This document shows positions 34,201 through 46,160 of a stretch of 64,000 bases of DNA, piece after piece. The stretch is taken from the NCBI GenBank assembly GCA_025890175.1, contig JANPYM010000002.1:1351976-1415975 (forward strand), read 5' to 3'. A model generated the notes under the pieces. The model had not been told where the DNA came from. It did no database searches and saw nothing but the letters and a program-made list of their open reading frames with translations. This stretch comes from Ciborinia camelliae. Lineage: Eukaryota; Ascomycota; Leotiomycetes; Helotiales; Sclerotiniaceae. Position 1 is the first letter of the stretch. Every line of letters starts with the position of its first letter. Made by a program: the position numbers and the translations under genes.

Positions 34201-37200
34201 TCATACTGTTGTTACCTGTATGTAGTATCATACATCCAATACATACCGGCCGGTATGTACTTGCGTGGGAGGGTAGATGTCAAGGGAGAGAAAAAGGTTA
34301 AAGTTTGATTTTCTTTATGGAAGTCGCAATACTTGGGTGGCTGAGAGATGGCTGAAGTAAAGTTAGCCTACTACCTGGGCTATCTATACTCCGTATGAAT
34401 TAAGTAATGCTTATGATAATCAGTACGGCCCCGGAGTCCGTCCTCCGTACATACCTACTCGCCGTCCCCCTATAATGATTTGCAAGGCGGGGCTCAGTTT
34501 GATACGACTATCCATGGCGTGATGACGGCGATGATGATGATGGCGATGAACAAGAAAGTCATACAATAATACCTAGGACCTATGTAGGTCAGCGACGGGG
34601 TAAATGGGTTTAAAGTTCATTCGATATTGCTTCCCGAGGTCTTTAAAGTAACTTCAGCCGAAATCAATACTGTAATGGTGTGTAGATCTAATTAGATACC
34701 GGTAGCAATTTACAGATCTTAAATTTAGGCTTGGGGCAAAACCGCTCCTACCCCAGCCCCCTTTTTCTATTAGCTAGGTAGATACCCAGCCATATATATG
34801 TAGGTATATTCGGCAACGGTAAAAGCAGGAAAAGCATTACGACATAGGTATATTACAGTATTATGCGTACGAAAGTAAGTTATGGCAACCCCGATCAGGG
34901 CGACACTGAAAGGCAGAAGTCGAGGCCGACCGAAACCTGGAAGACTTCTTCTGATCTGACTGCAGCTGCACAAAATCATTCGAATTGTGATTCTTCATTT
35001 GTATTGGTCTTTTGGTTTTGGTCTTTGGCTTATGGCTTCGCCTGAAACATCCCCCCATCTCAAATATACAGCATTCATTCCTTTCTACTGCCAGTCTGCC
35101 ACATTAATAACATTGCCATCCAAAAATCATCATCTATCTATCCTTCTCCCCGGAGTTCTTTACGATAGATATCATTTACATTGCGGCTGTACTTTATATC
35201 CAGACCATGAGATTACAATAGCCTATTAGATGTTTATTCATCGATGCGATCAATCATCATTTAAAGCAGACACTGCCTAGTACCTAGTAATTTCTTCGTG
35301 TTCATTCGAAGTTACAATATACGGAGTATACCCTCATACCCCCTCATACACCCTCAAAATCATGCATGATAAGTTGATAACCAATTAAATTATCAGACGA
35401 GATCATATCCGGACTCTCCATATATCATGAGAAGATTATCCACTTTTCAAAGCTTCATATTTGTGGCAGTGCAGTGCAAATGCGAAACACTTCGAAAAAG
35501 TCTTCAATCATCAACACACCCATACCATAACCCACACCCGCCCCACCACGTGCACATGCACATGCGCATTATTCTCGAGAGTGTCTTAAATTACTGTAAT
35601 CATGCGCTTCAACAGTTCCAGGTTTCTTCAGTTGTGACAGTGTAACTAGCAACATTTCTCTTAGCTATGGCTCATCAATCTATTGAGAATAGGTATGGTA
35701 TGGCATGGTATGTTATGGTATGATACTCAACCATCCAGTCCTTCTTTGTTTTCATCATCTCACGGGTCATCATCTCATCAAAAATACGAAGAGCATACAG
35801 TATTACAATATTACAACATCCATCTTGAAGCGTTACGGGCCCCTTCCAAGGTCTCATAAAAATGGAGACTGGCGGCTACTGAGTGCAACGCGCGGAAGTG
35901 GCTTTATTTATCTTTTAGGTGACCTAGCTGTCCCATCAAGCGCCCAACCCTATTTTCGTCATCTTGGAGTTTGGTTAAAACGACGAACGATATATCTCTA
36001 TTCCTTCTCTTGCTTCTCTTGCGCGTCTAATGTTTTATGCGTTATCGTCGCACAGCTTCATGAGAGAATTTGAAGCAACCGACGGGATAATCCCAATGAT
36101 CAACAAACTAAGTGGTTCTTTCCGTTGGAACGAAACATTGGATACCGTAAAGGAAAGTTGTGCGAATCGAATCAACAAGCGTTTCCATAATTTACCACTC
36201 ATCATCCTTTCGTTGGCACCCACGTGACAGCCGGCGCCTGTCCTGTAGTAGAGAAGGATTGCATTATTGGACATCAAAGTCAGGTGCCTGATACTCCTCC
36301 CAAAACGCCACTTCTTTCCTATTTTGTTCACGTGTTCTTACACGGACAACATGGTATTTCTTCACAAGTTCCAATATTTGAAACATCTACTAGCTGGGTT
36401 TCATTGTTCATTGTCCATCTCAGTCAGTCAGCTGAGTTTAGAAATGAAAACATGTCACAGAACCTCGACTTCAAGAGCGACGTTTGAGGGACTGGATTTG
36501 ACAGCAGCGAGCTGGGTAGTAGGAGGAGGATAGGATCATTCAATACTATGTATTGGGGTATTTCTAGGGGAAACGACCAATATTGATCCGTACTCTTTCT
36601 CCATCCTCTCGCTTCGTCTTCCTTTCGGTCCTATCTACCTAGTGTCGCATCTCATACCGCAAATTTTCAATCCATAAATTCATTGCATGATCGGGTACTA
36701 CAGTATCATTGCTAGACGAATACCTCTTCCATCGCCCCCAACGGGATCTATTTTCAAGCATCCAATATCAAAATCTCGGACATTTCATTTCGCTAATAGT
36801 AAAGTTCTTACATCCTCCCTCCACACATAAGTGGCTTGGTACGCAAGCGTCACATCGTCACAGGTCCCAAATTTTGGTGATGTGGTCATTGTATGCTGGT
36901 TAGTGCCCCCATATCTGTTCAGCCACTTCCTTCAGGGTATTGCTTCAAGTTTGCTTATTCATAGCGTGACAACATCCTTCTTTACAACGGTACAGTAGCC
37001 CCATGACACGTGAAGGAAGTGGCACAGTAGTTACAAAGGGTTGATGGCTGATGATTATCATCTTGATATCTATTATTCATTACATATGTCACTTTTTAGT
37101 ACGTAAAGTCTCAAGCGAAAGATGGAAAGATAGTAAATGAAATGCCGGATACATAGAGTGGTCCTCCAGCATGAGCGGTGAAAGATGTGGCTATTCATTC

Positions 37201-40200
37201 CCCTCCGCACTTATGTGCTCCTCATTATTAGTCGAATCACTTCCTTTGATCCGGACATACCGCATGGGTAAAGATGAAGCAGAAACATAATCAGGAATTA
37301 TTATTTGAACTGCGGAGTAATTGTTAATTGGATTCAGCGCCTACCTACTCATTTAATCCTTCACCACAACTTTTCATCCGATGCTAATTCACCACGATGT
37401 AAGCAAAGTTTGCCAATTTAGCGTGTCTTAAATGTAAGAATTCCAGCATTTGCTTAGACTAGAGGAGAAAATAACTGCAGCGTACAGAGGATCTGGACTA
37501 ATTGCGCCTTATTGTCTCAATGTACCAATCAATCCGTGTTATTATTCAAACTGTTTGATCGTCCAACTGAGACTTATAACTTGAGCATTTTAAAATCCCA
37601 TCACACCTGTAATCCTTAGAATAGTACCCCTCCTCCGGCTGTTCTACTCCCAAGTTAGCGCATCCTTAATTGCCATCACCATCACCATCACCAACGTCCA
37701 TAACCATAACCATAGCCATAGCAATGTCACTCGCATCAAAAGGCCACAGGCGCAATTCATTTGATCACATAGATTATACCATGCCCACCGCCCAGACAAA
37801 TTCCAACATGTAGCCCCGATACCTCACTCACTGCTATCAAAACAAACCTCACAGTACCTACTTTCTATACATCTCATTTACGAAACCCACATCAACGAAA
37901 AGCTAAAAAAGCTTGTTGTCTGTCCCTCGAATCTTTGCAGGTCATAAGTACGCTATATCCACCTATCATCTATCATCTATCACCTCAAGTATTCTTAATG
38001 TCCAGCGCCACCTTATATAGCATCCATATAATATATATCCGCATTCCTTGACTTAAAGAACAAATGGCGTAATAAATAGTTCATAAACCTATCTAGCTCT
38101 AAACAAAAAATACTCTCGATTAGGTGGAGACTTCAATCCTCAATCTATTCTTAAATTTTCTTTTCCCGCCTCACATCTCTTCCTTTTCCTCCCACCTCCA
38201 GGCTCCAACACTTTAACCCCCCCTTTCCAAACCCCCTTCGTGTTGTGCAACACACAATACATAACACATAACACAACATATAATACCTAGGTATAAAATA
38301 ACGACCCCCCCCGCGCCACATCCAGCCACGTTGAGTTGAGTACCTTAATAAGTTAATTTCCTGCATACCTGTTTCATTGCCAATATCACATCACATCACA
38401 TAGGTACGGCGTACATTACATTACATTGTTCCTGTTCATTTCCTGGATTTCCTTGGGTGCGATGATGATGATACATCTCTCGGATCCTTTTCACCACCAT
38501 AATTAGGTACAAATAGTATCAACTCAAGCACCAAATCCTAAATCGTATCCCGAGATTAATAAAAAAATACAGAAGTTTTTGGTTGTGATGGATGGAGTAA
38601 ACTTGAGAGTTATAGATAGATGTATGCCACAGATTGACTTTTTTTCACAGGTTATCAACATGTATAATGTTTACTTGGGTACTTACAGTACACTCCTGCC
38701 TTGCACTCATGCCTTACTGCTTGTTTGATGTATAAGGGTTAAAGGGTTAAAGGGTCGAAAGATTGGGGGATGGCGGAGGGGGCTATGTGGATGGATACAG
38801 GTATCCATATGGATGATTAAATTGCATATTGCATTATGAGGAATTAGTTCGATCTATTTCTCCTATAGCTAGGGGACATTTGTTGAAAAGTAAGATTACA
38901 GTATTGATGTATGTACCTATCTATATGCGTGTAGGTATACACATATATATACATCTCCAGCCCGCAAGTTACAGATTATACACGGCGTATAGTACAGCTA
39001 TCAAGATTAGATATCCACCTACATTCCCGTCAGTGTAGTTATAGGTCCAGGTATGAGTACAGGTAAAATTTACATTGCATATACAAATACAGATACAAAT
39101 TTAATCAATTCTTACGCTATTGGCAATCACGACTTCTTCTCTACTGCGATTATATTTTCGTTTCCATTAACCTCAACCTTACATTTCCAGTTCTACTACC
39201 TTTCCTAATATAACTACCTACCTATGTAAATAAATACTAAATAGATACGTTATACATACACCAATTCATATTTACTCATTACCTCCCGTTCTAATACATA
39301 TATTAGATTAGATTAATGGCGCAGATATTTATATACCTATATATAGATTGATAACTTAAGAGTAAGATTAACTTATTAATAAATACCTAACCTTACAAGT
39401 ACTATAGGTTCAAATGTATGTCTACGGGTAGCTCAGCTATATATAGGTATATAAGCATCTGATATGATACATTATATACCAATATTAGATTACCTAAAGT
39501 AATTAGATAGATATACTCGATTTTCCAATTCTCAAGGGCTTTTCGTCCTCAGTTTTACATATCTATCTATCTAGATATCGAATTTTTTAGAAAACTATCT
39601 TCGCTCTTCTAATATAGGTAGCGGATTTTAAAGGGGGGGAGGGGTTAAACGTATTTGTATATATATAGGTATTTATAATTTAATATAGTACAATACAATA
39701 CAATACAATCTCATTAATCTAAGCTCAAAACCCCCCTCGCTAGACACCTACCCAGGTACCAATAATTCAACAAGATGAATTTTCAAACCGATCACCTTAA
39801 TCACTTTATCATCACTCATCCAATATGCACATCTTCAATTCCCGCGGTCTGTAACAATCCGTGTATTCCATTGCCAGATACTTGGATACTTTGATTGGTA
39901 AGATTATTTTGTAAACCTACGGTATGATGGATAGATAGCCTAGGGTACCTACCTACATCTAATACCCAACCCAACGCAGGTAGGTCAGGTCAGGTATCTT
40001 ATTTTTGTATAAGTCATCGCAGACCATTCACTATTGTATCATCATCATGTACAGTGTCAAGGACTCTTCCGTCCCGTCCCACCCACCAACCGATACTGTG
40101 TATTTCCGGCACGTTTTGAAGAATGCCAGCATCAGACATCAACCATCAACCATCAAATGGTAAACGATGAATCCCATGAATCCCGCCATCATCTCCTTTC

Positions 40201-40241
40201 ATCCCCCTCCGCTCCGCTCCGCCTTATCCCCTACAGACCAA
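31249..40241. other. About 9 kb without a supported gene
   Basis: I see no coding region that I can support. All open frames (up to about 122 codons, for example 35705-36073) lack family motifs and mostly contain simple-sequence translations. The interval includes repeated GGATG/TTGATAG words (31918-32105), a 20-bp palindrome at 34240-34259, CCATCA/CCATAA repeats (37673-37722) and very AT-rich DNA (38950-39720). The part adjacent to 31249 is presumably a long cyclin promoter and leader. Unannotated lncRNA or small secreted-protein genes with introns cannot be excluded by eye. Confidence 0.6.
34240..34259. repeat. Perfect 20-bp palindrome
   Basis: TACATACCGGCCGGTATGTA is a complete dyad without spacer, centred on CCGG/GGCC. 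It could be a protein-binding dyad or a chance feature. It is far from any supported gene. Confidence 0.8.
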
Positions 40242-43176
40242 TTATGGCGAACCTCCTAGTCCTAAAATCCCAATAACATCAGTACAGAACTCGAGTCTTC
40301 CCCATCATCCGAAAAAAACAAAAACAAAAGCATCACCATGAAAAGAAAAGGACCATACCAGCAGCACAAATCAAATACCAAGTGCGACTCGCTCCTCCAT
40401 CCAACCAACCAGCATCAAATCCACCCTGCGCAAAGAAATTCCACGAGCTCTTTGCATCGATGATGGCCAGATTTGCATACAAAATGCCCCTCCAACCGCC
40501 CGCCACACTATCCACCCTACCATTCGAGAAATACGTATTCCATTCCTCCGTCACAAACTTCTGTGTCCGTGTGAGTGTTGAATGCGGAAGAAGTGGGAGC
40601 ATATGGATTCCTTGGATATACTCGATGTTGGTACCGAAATATGTGGTATGGTCGATTTTATTCTCAAACACGATACCGGAGACTTTGTTACCGATGAAAT
40701 TGGACGGTTCGACTGTGTTTGAAGATTCGTATAAGAAGTAGTGTTGTAAGGATCGGGCGGTGATGGCTAATTGGAGATTTCCTCTCGCTTCCATGTTGGC
40801 GTCTCCTATTGTGCGGCCCCACATCTTGATTGCATAGGCGGATAAGCTGTCTTCCGATGAGGATTCTTCATCTTTACCATCGTAGGTTTCGTAGAGGCCA
40901 TGAGCCCAGGAGTGCCCATGATACCAATCGAAATTGCGGGAAACAGGGAAGAAATTATCTGCAGTCGAAGGATTGGCATAATCTCGTACCATGGCGTTGA
41001 TGTATGCCTTATTGCCAGCTAGCCAGCTGGGATCAAGGTATCCGATGATCGCTGCAGTGTATACAAAATAGGAGTAGTGGAAATGATGATCGTTATAGTA
41101 GGTATTTCCGAAATCAACGCCTGCATCTCCAGTCTTGTATGTTGCCGTAGATACAATACCTCCCCAGGCGGCTGAATTTCATTAGTTTTAGCTATCGGAT
41201 CTAAAAGCGTAGAAAACCTACATTCATATACAAGAGGATATTGTTGCTGATTATTAATAAATAACGCCAAATTCTGCTTCAGGGTGTTAAGACCTGATTG
41301 TGCTAACCCTGCATTACCAAGGAAATCGTGAAGCGAATATACAATTCCAGCGAATTTGGCAAGCGCCTACGCAAAGTCAATACAATGAGAAACACAGATG
41401 GGGTATACATACCTTTCCACTATAGTACATGGAATTCAAATTCGTTTGCGCGGACATGTTTTGCGATACTTCACTAGCAGCAATACTTGCGATCGTTGAA
41501 ATGGCAGCCGCAGAAATATTATTAGAACTTCCTCTCGACGGACTCCAGGGTGCAAAATTCAAGCTAAGGGGCAAATTCTCTTGAAGCGTCCAGGAATCAG
41601 CGACAATAGCTGTTGCCATGCCCTTAGTTGTCGTAGCTAGTTGTACCCCATTAATAACGCCGCCAATTGTGTTAGCGGCGAAGGATTCCAAATGATGCGG
41701 CAGGGCGAACATTGCCAAGGTTGTATTGCCCAACCCTGCCTTGTCAAAAGTCAAAGTATAGGAACCCACAGCACCATTCACACTGCCCGATATTCTCGCA
41801 GAGATTGGATAAGCACCGCATCCTTGATCAAACATTGCTTCATGTGCAGCGCTTTCACTCTTCGCAATCTGAATAATTCCATTGAAACCGCTGGTAGCCT
41901 GCAACAGACCATTGGTCACAACTGTTAGCGTGAGACTTTGTCCTGACGGTGAATAGGCATATAGTAGCCATGTCTTTCCATCTTCAAGTAATAGCGTATA
42001 TTTCGTGATTCCCGGCTTTGGAGGTGTAGTGTCCAAGGTTACAGTTCGGAAAAATATTCCACTCTGTATAATTGGCGTAGCACCTGCAAAAATAGCCGTC
42101 ACAAAGCCCATTCCTTGAACCAAAGGAAATCTGATAGCAGGGGTACCGCCAGGGGTTGGACTAAGATTGACATTAACCGAAAAGGCTGTCAGAGTATCGG
42201 TGGTCAAAGTTGTCGATGTACCTAGTTGGGTTGCAGAAATTACCAAAGATTGCAAGCCAATTGGATTTATGAAGTATGAAGCAGCCCCAGAAGCTGGAGA
42301 AGGCGGTCCGAACACTCGTTGATTAGCATCGATATGAACAATGGTCATTCCCCAGCTTTGAGTTGCGCCTCCTCCTTTGGACCATGCGAGTGAATATGGA
42401 TGTGTCCAGCTCGGGGCAGTTTGACTACCGAGAAAGAAATTAGCGTAGAATTTATTGGTATCACGAGGCGAACTTTGTGGCTGTATTCCTAACCGAGGTA
42501 CTGGATGATCCGAACGAGATCCTAGATTAGATGGCGGAGGTGAAGTATCGATTGGTTGGAAGATATTAGTATCTGCCGCTGAATTATTGATCACGTAACT
42601 GGCAGTTGTCGGTGAGGTGGGGACCAGTTGAGTGGTGGGTGATGGAATGGATGATGTGATAATAGGAAGGCTGGTAGCGTGGCCAGTGATTTCGAGACTA
42701 GAATGAATAGATCCTGTTGTAGCAGGGGATTGGGTGCTTGGAGAGGGGAGAACTTGGACTGTATTTTGTACGGTGCCCGAATTCGACGACGTGGTCGTGG
42801 TCAGTACAGATACGGAGGCGATGACCGAAGTGGTCTTTATTGAGGAGCTAAGGATGGCGCCAGGGGAGGAGAGAAAAATGTATCCATCTGAAGATGTCTG
42901 ATGGGGGAGAAGAAAACTGAATCCATCTGAAGATGTCTTCTGGGAGGGAAGAGACTTAGGTAGAAGCTCTTGCTCCGTCGTGATCGATTGAGGATTCTTG
43001 ATGAGCGAATGTGGGAACAAAGGGGCACCTGGATTAAAGGTCGGCGATTGCTTGACCGGATGGTGTTGCTCGGTGAGTAAGGGGGTAGCAGAATTGCCCT
43101 CCTTAAGAGGATGAGGTGCACCTCTCGCAATGGCAGCGAGGATATAGACAAGAAGAACCTTGGTAATATGCTTCAT
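40242..43176 (-). CDS. Secreted GH81 endo-1,3-beta-glucanase
   Basis: Four exons give 913 residues: 43176-41413, 41366-41222, 41171-40359 and 40261-40242. An N-terminal signal peptide (KHITKVLLVYILAAIARGAPH) is followed by about 210 Ser/Thr/Pro-rich residues. Those include a duplicated TSSDGF/TSSDGY segment and probably form an O-glycosylated stalk. The GH81 domain begins near KFYANFFLGSQTAPSWTHPYSLAW. Catalytic-region motifs are FGNTYYNDHHFHYSYF (Asp about 664), YHGHSWAHGLYETYDG and EESSSEDSLSAYAIKMWG (Glu about 739/743), ending GGWRGILYANLAII and SWLDGGASRTWYL-like. The last intron (40358-40262) and a 20-nt exon restore the family-typical AAGLGG end before TAA; unspliced, the frame would end GMVLFFSW. 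The enzyme cleaves cell-wall beta-1,3-glucan, for example in cell separation or autolysis. Confidence 0.92.
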
Positions 43177-43962
43177 ATTTGAGATTGTCGACTACCAAAA
43201 AGCATTTGAGAAAGAAGAAAGTAGGTAAAGTGAAGAACGTAAAGAGGTAAAGTAAAGAAGAAGATGATCAACTTGAAGGAAAAAGAACTTGACAAGCTTG
43301 AGGTCCTTGGTCGAATGTATCTAGGTATAAATGTATATAAATTAAGTATACCTACCTAGGTATATCGCTCGACCCCTCATTCAACCCCTCTTCAAATTCC
43401 ACTAGCGAATTTGAGGTGCATATACAATTTTGAGGAAACTTCCCATCCCTTCGCTTCCCCTCTTTTCCAAATTATGCTTATTGTAATAGAATATTAAATA
43501 AATCAAAAGAATTACTATGATATGATATTAGACAATAGAATAATAGGATGGATGGATGGATGATAGGTAATTTAAACGTGAGTAATTCAATGGGTACGGT
43601 AACAGTAGGTTTGTGAGAGAATAAAAATCACAACATTGAAGAGAATTGGCAAAAATTCAATAATTGTGTGGAATGGAATGGAATGTACGTAATGATAAGA
43701 AGGTTTGAACTTTGTTTTGATTTGATAATTACAATATTAGGAAGGTGCACTCGGCCCGTTGTACATGATGAGTGAGTAAGTATCATGAGTATGGATCATG
43801 TATCATGAGAATCATGAGATTCAATACTACTGATGAGAGCAGGCAGTTTAACTGACACCAAACTGGCAATTTGTGATACATAAAACATAACATCACATCA
43901 TATAATCTCACATCATATAACTCGAGTGATGTACATATTAGTATGTATGATGTACCATGTAC
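43177..43962. other. GH81 upstream region
   Basis: Non-coding. It contains the GH81 promoter with a TACCTACCTAGGTA word at 43349-43362, ATGGATGGATGG at 43549 and ATCATGAG repeats around 43790-43820. No other gene is visible. Confidence 0.55.
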
Positions 43963-43964
43963 TA

Positions 43965-44201
43965 CCGTCTAAACTCATTTGCGCAGACTTGAACTAAACC
44001 TTTTTCAGTTACTGACTTTGCAGAGGTGAGGGAAAAGATGGAGAAAGTGGATTAGAGATTTCATTCAAATGAATCACTTTTTTTTATATACTTTGCTAAT
44101 TCTTCCAATAATTAGGTATATGTTTTGCTTAAACCAACATACCTAACCCAGGGCTAAATTAATTAGGCTTAGTGTGAGTCCGCGCAAATGAGTTTAGACG
44201 G
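43965..44201. mobile_element. MITE-like element with terminal inverted repeats and TA duplications
   Basis: The left end CCGTCTAAACTCATTTGCGC at 43965 is repeated in inverse complement at 44201-44182. The match continues for 25-26 bp with one mismatch (CAGACT versus CGGACT), then more loosely for another 12 bp (ACTAAACC/ACTAAGCC). Both ends are bordered by TA (43963-43964 and 44202-44203), the duplication produced by Tc1/mariner-type insertion. The 237-bp interior is AT-rich and has no coding capacity. This is the standard architecture of a non-autonomous miniature inverted-repeat element. No autonomous partner lies in the window. Confidence 0.85.
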
Positions 44202-44203
44202 TA

Positions 44204-45846
44204 CCTAAGTAGGAGTAGGTATGTATATGAATCAATCAATGATGAATGTTGGAATCATGGAAGGCGCGACTGACTGGTATGTCGCGTGTATGCCATTGTT
44301 TGTTTGTTTGTGTATGGTCTGGAATAGACAGAAGAGAAACAAGAGACCCAAGACTTCAAGAGACATAAGAGAGACCCGGAATGTCACAGGGCAGGTCAGG
44401 AATTTCATAGGGAAAGACCTACCTACCTAGTAGGTGGTACCTAACTAAGGCTAACTTAGTTGGTCATGGCTTGAGGAACGAGGAATGAGGAATGTTTCCA
44501 TCTAGACTTGCCAAGTTGCCATAAGTAGGTACTTCTTGAACAACACCAACACCAAAAATTCGGAGATAAAATTGAAAGTAAAAAAAGAACCAGAGGACAA
44601 GGACAAGATCTTTCGTAATCATAGCCATATTTCCCCTCCAAAAGTTCCCGATAAGCATCAGATGAGCGCAGCGCGACGCGATGTTGTGATCATCATCCAT
44701 GAGGTTCATGAGATCCATGAGATAACAAGTACTACTTCATTGGAGGCTCTTCAAATTTTGTCTTACCTTTTCATGGCTCAGGTGCACAGTAACAGTAAGA
44801 AAGGTTAACCTTATATATCTTGAATTAAAAATTAAATTCATCAATTACTCAATTAGTAGAGTAGATAGAAATCCGAATAAAACCTTGACTTCCTAGATAG
44901 ATTGTGGATTGAGTAGAGTAGAGTAAACGGACACAATGGTTGAACTGCCAGGGATTGGAGGGAGCGTTAAATAACCTATTCACGTGATATCGTAATATCG
45001 TGACATCGCCCATGCCTCGTACCTCGATTCCTTTTTTGCATGTATGAAAAGATGCGTTGACATTGACAGATAGTTCTTCCCCCCCATCTTCTCTTTGAAC
45101 GACAAAAATTATTTGAATCTCTATCTGCTGGAAATAGGATCACTTTCTGCCTTTCATTTCCGATACCTATTGACCTTAACCTTACCTCATAGTAACAATT
45201 TTACATGCCTCGCATGCACGTTATAATTCTGCTCATGGCGATGAATGTCACTTCTTACCGTTATAATCGGGGAGGCTAAGGCAAAGATCTTTTTTGGTAA
45301 GCATGTCGGGCATAGAGAAGATAGATCGTATCATGTTCACTGAAGCAGGTTAATAGATCAAGTGATTCTTCTGACTGACATATTAAACATTATGATCTGA
45401 ACTGTACTGGTTCATAAAAAAAACACTAAAGTTAGTGGTTGGGTGGGTACTTCTCGACGAAGAAATCATACCGAGTCTTGGATTTTTCAGTCTATTAGAT
45501 TGGCAGCGATCGATATCGTGGTTCCGAACGAGAGAAGTTCATAGGAGCCTGGTTTCGAGACTGGATGCTCCTTCGTAGATTTAGCGGTCTCGAGGACAGT
45601 CGCTCAGAATATCTATTTTATAACTTCACTTTGTTTTCCTCTACAGAAAGATCGAATGTGTGTATGTATGTCTTCAATAGACGTTACGCCGATAAACACA
45701 AATCTTGGAATATGGTATTGTCATATTACGGCACATCATACACCAGGAAAGTATCTCAGGGGCAAAGCACTGTACAAATCGTTTTCCTTCCAATTCAAAG
45801 CAAAAATTACCACGAAACTTTCCTTCTCGAGTAATTACTCAGAATC
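44204..45846. other. Gene-free interval
   Basis: No gene is supported. Frames of 60-90 codons at 44221-44808 and 45565-45859 have no family likeness. TACCTACCTAGTAGGT words occur at 44419-44435. Confidence 0.5.
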
Positions 45847-46160
45847 TTGGTCGCAATAATTCTCATCACTGAATACTCTCCAGGCTTAGACTTGGCTCTA
45901 GCCACTGAGTTCTCAAAGGATAACTTCGTCTTTGCAACTACTCGAGGAGATTCTCTTATCGCCCTCCAAAAATTAATCCAGCCATCTCAGGACAAAGTCA
46001 AGTACGTAAAATTTGATACCACCAGTCGATCAAGTGCATAGAAGCAGAAGAAGCAGAAAACCAAATTAATGTTTTCCGGGGTGGTAAAGGGATTGATATA
46101 CTCATCAACAGGGCACCGGGAGTGACCAATTGGATGTCAGATAGAATAAATATCATATAA
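45847..46160 (+). pseudogene. Truncated, degenerate short-chain dehydrogenase relic
   Basis: The frame from 45847 reads VAIILITEYSPGLDLALATEFSKD. This aligns with the SDR start VxLITGxSxGIGLALAxEF, but the first and third Rossmann glycines are Glu and Asp. It continues NFVFATTRGDSLIALQKLI and VKYVKFDTTS, then a frameshift near 46038. The alternate frame gives IEAEEAENQINVF and GIDILINRAPGVTNW, corresponding to the NNAG region, before TAA at 46158. The Ser/Tyr-x-x-x-Lys catalytic half is absent. Both glycine losses are explained by single G-to-A changes. It is a non-functional fragment; the parent subfamily is unclear. Confidence 0.75.

Noticed and set aside
35705..36073. 122-codon plus-strand frame in the gene-free block
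   Set aside because: Begins in TATGG-type simple sequence, has no motif and no signal peptide pattern.
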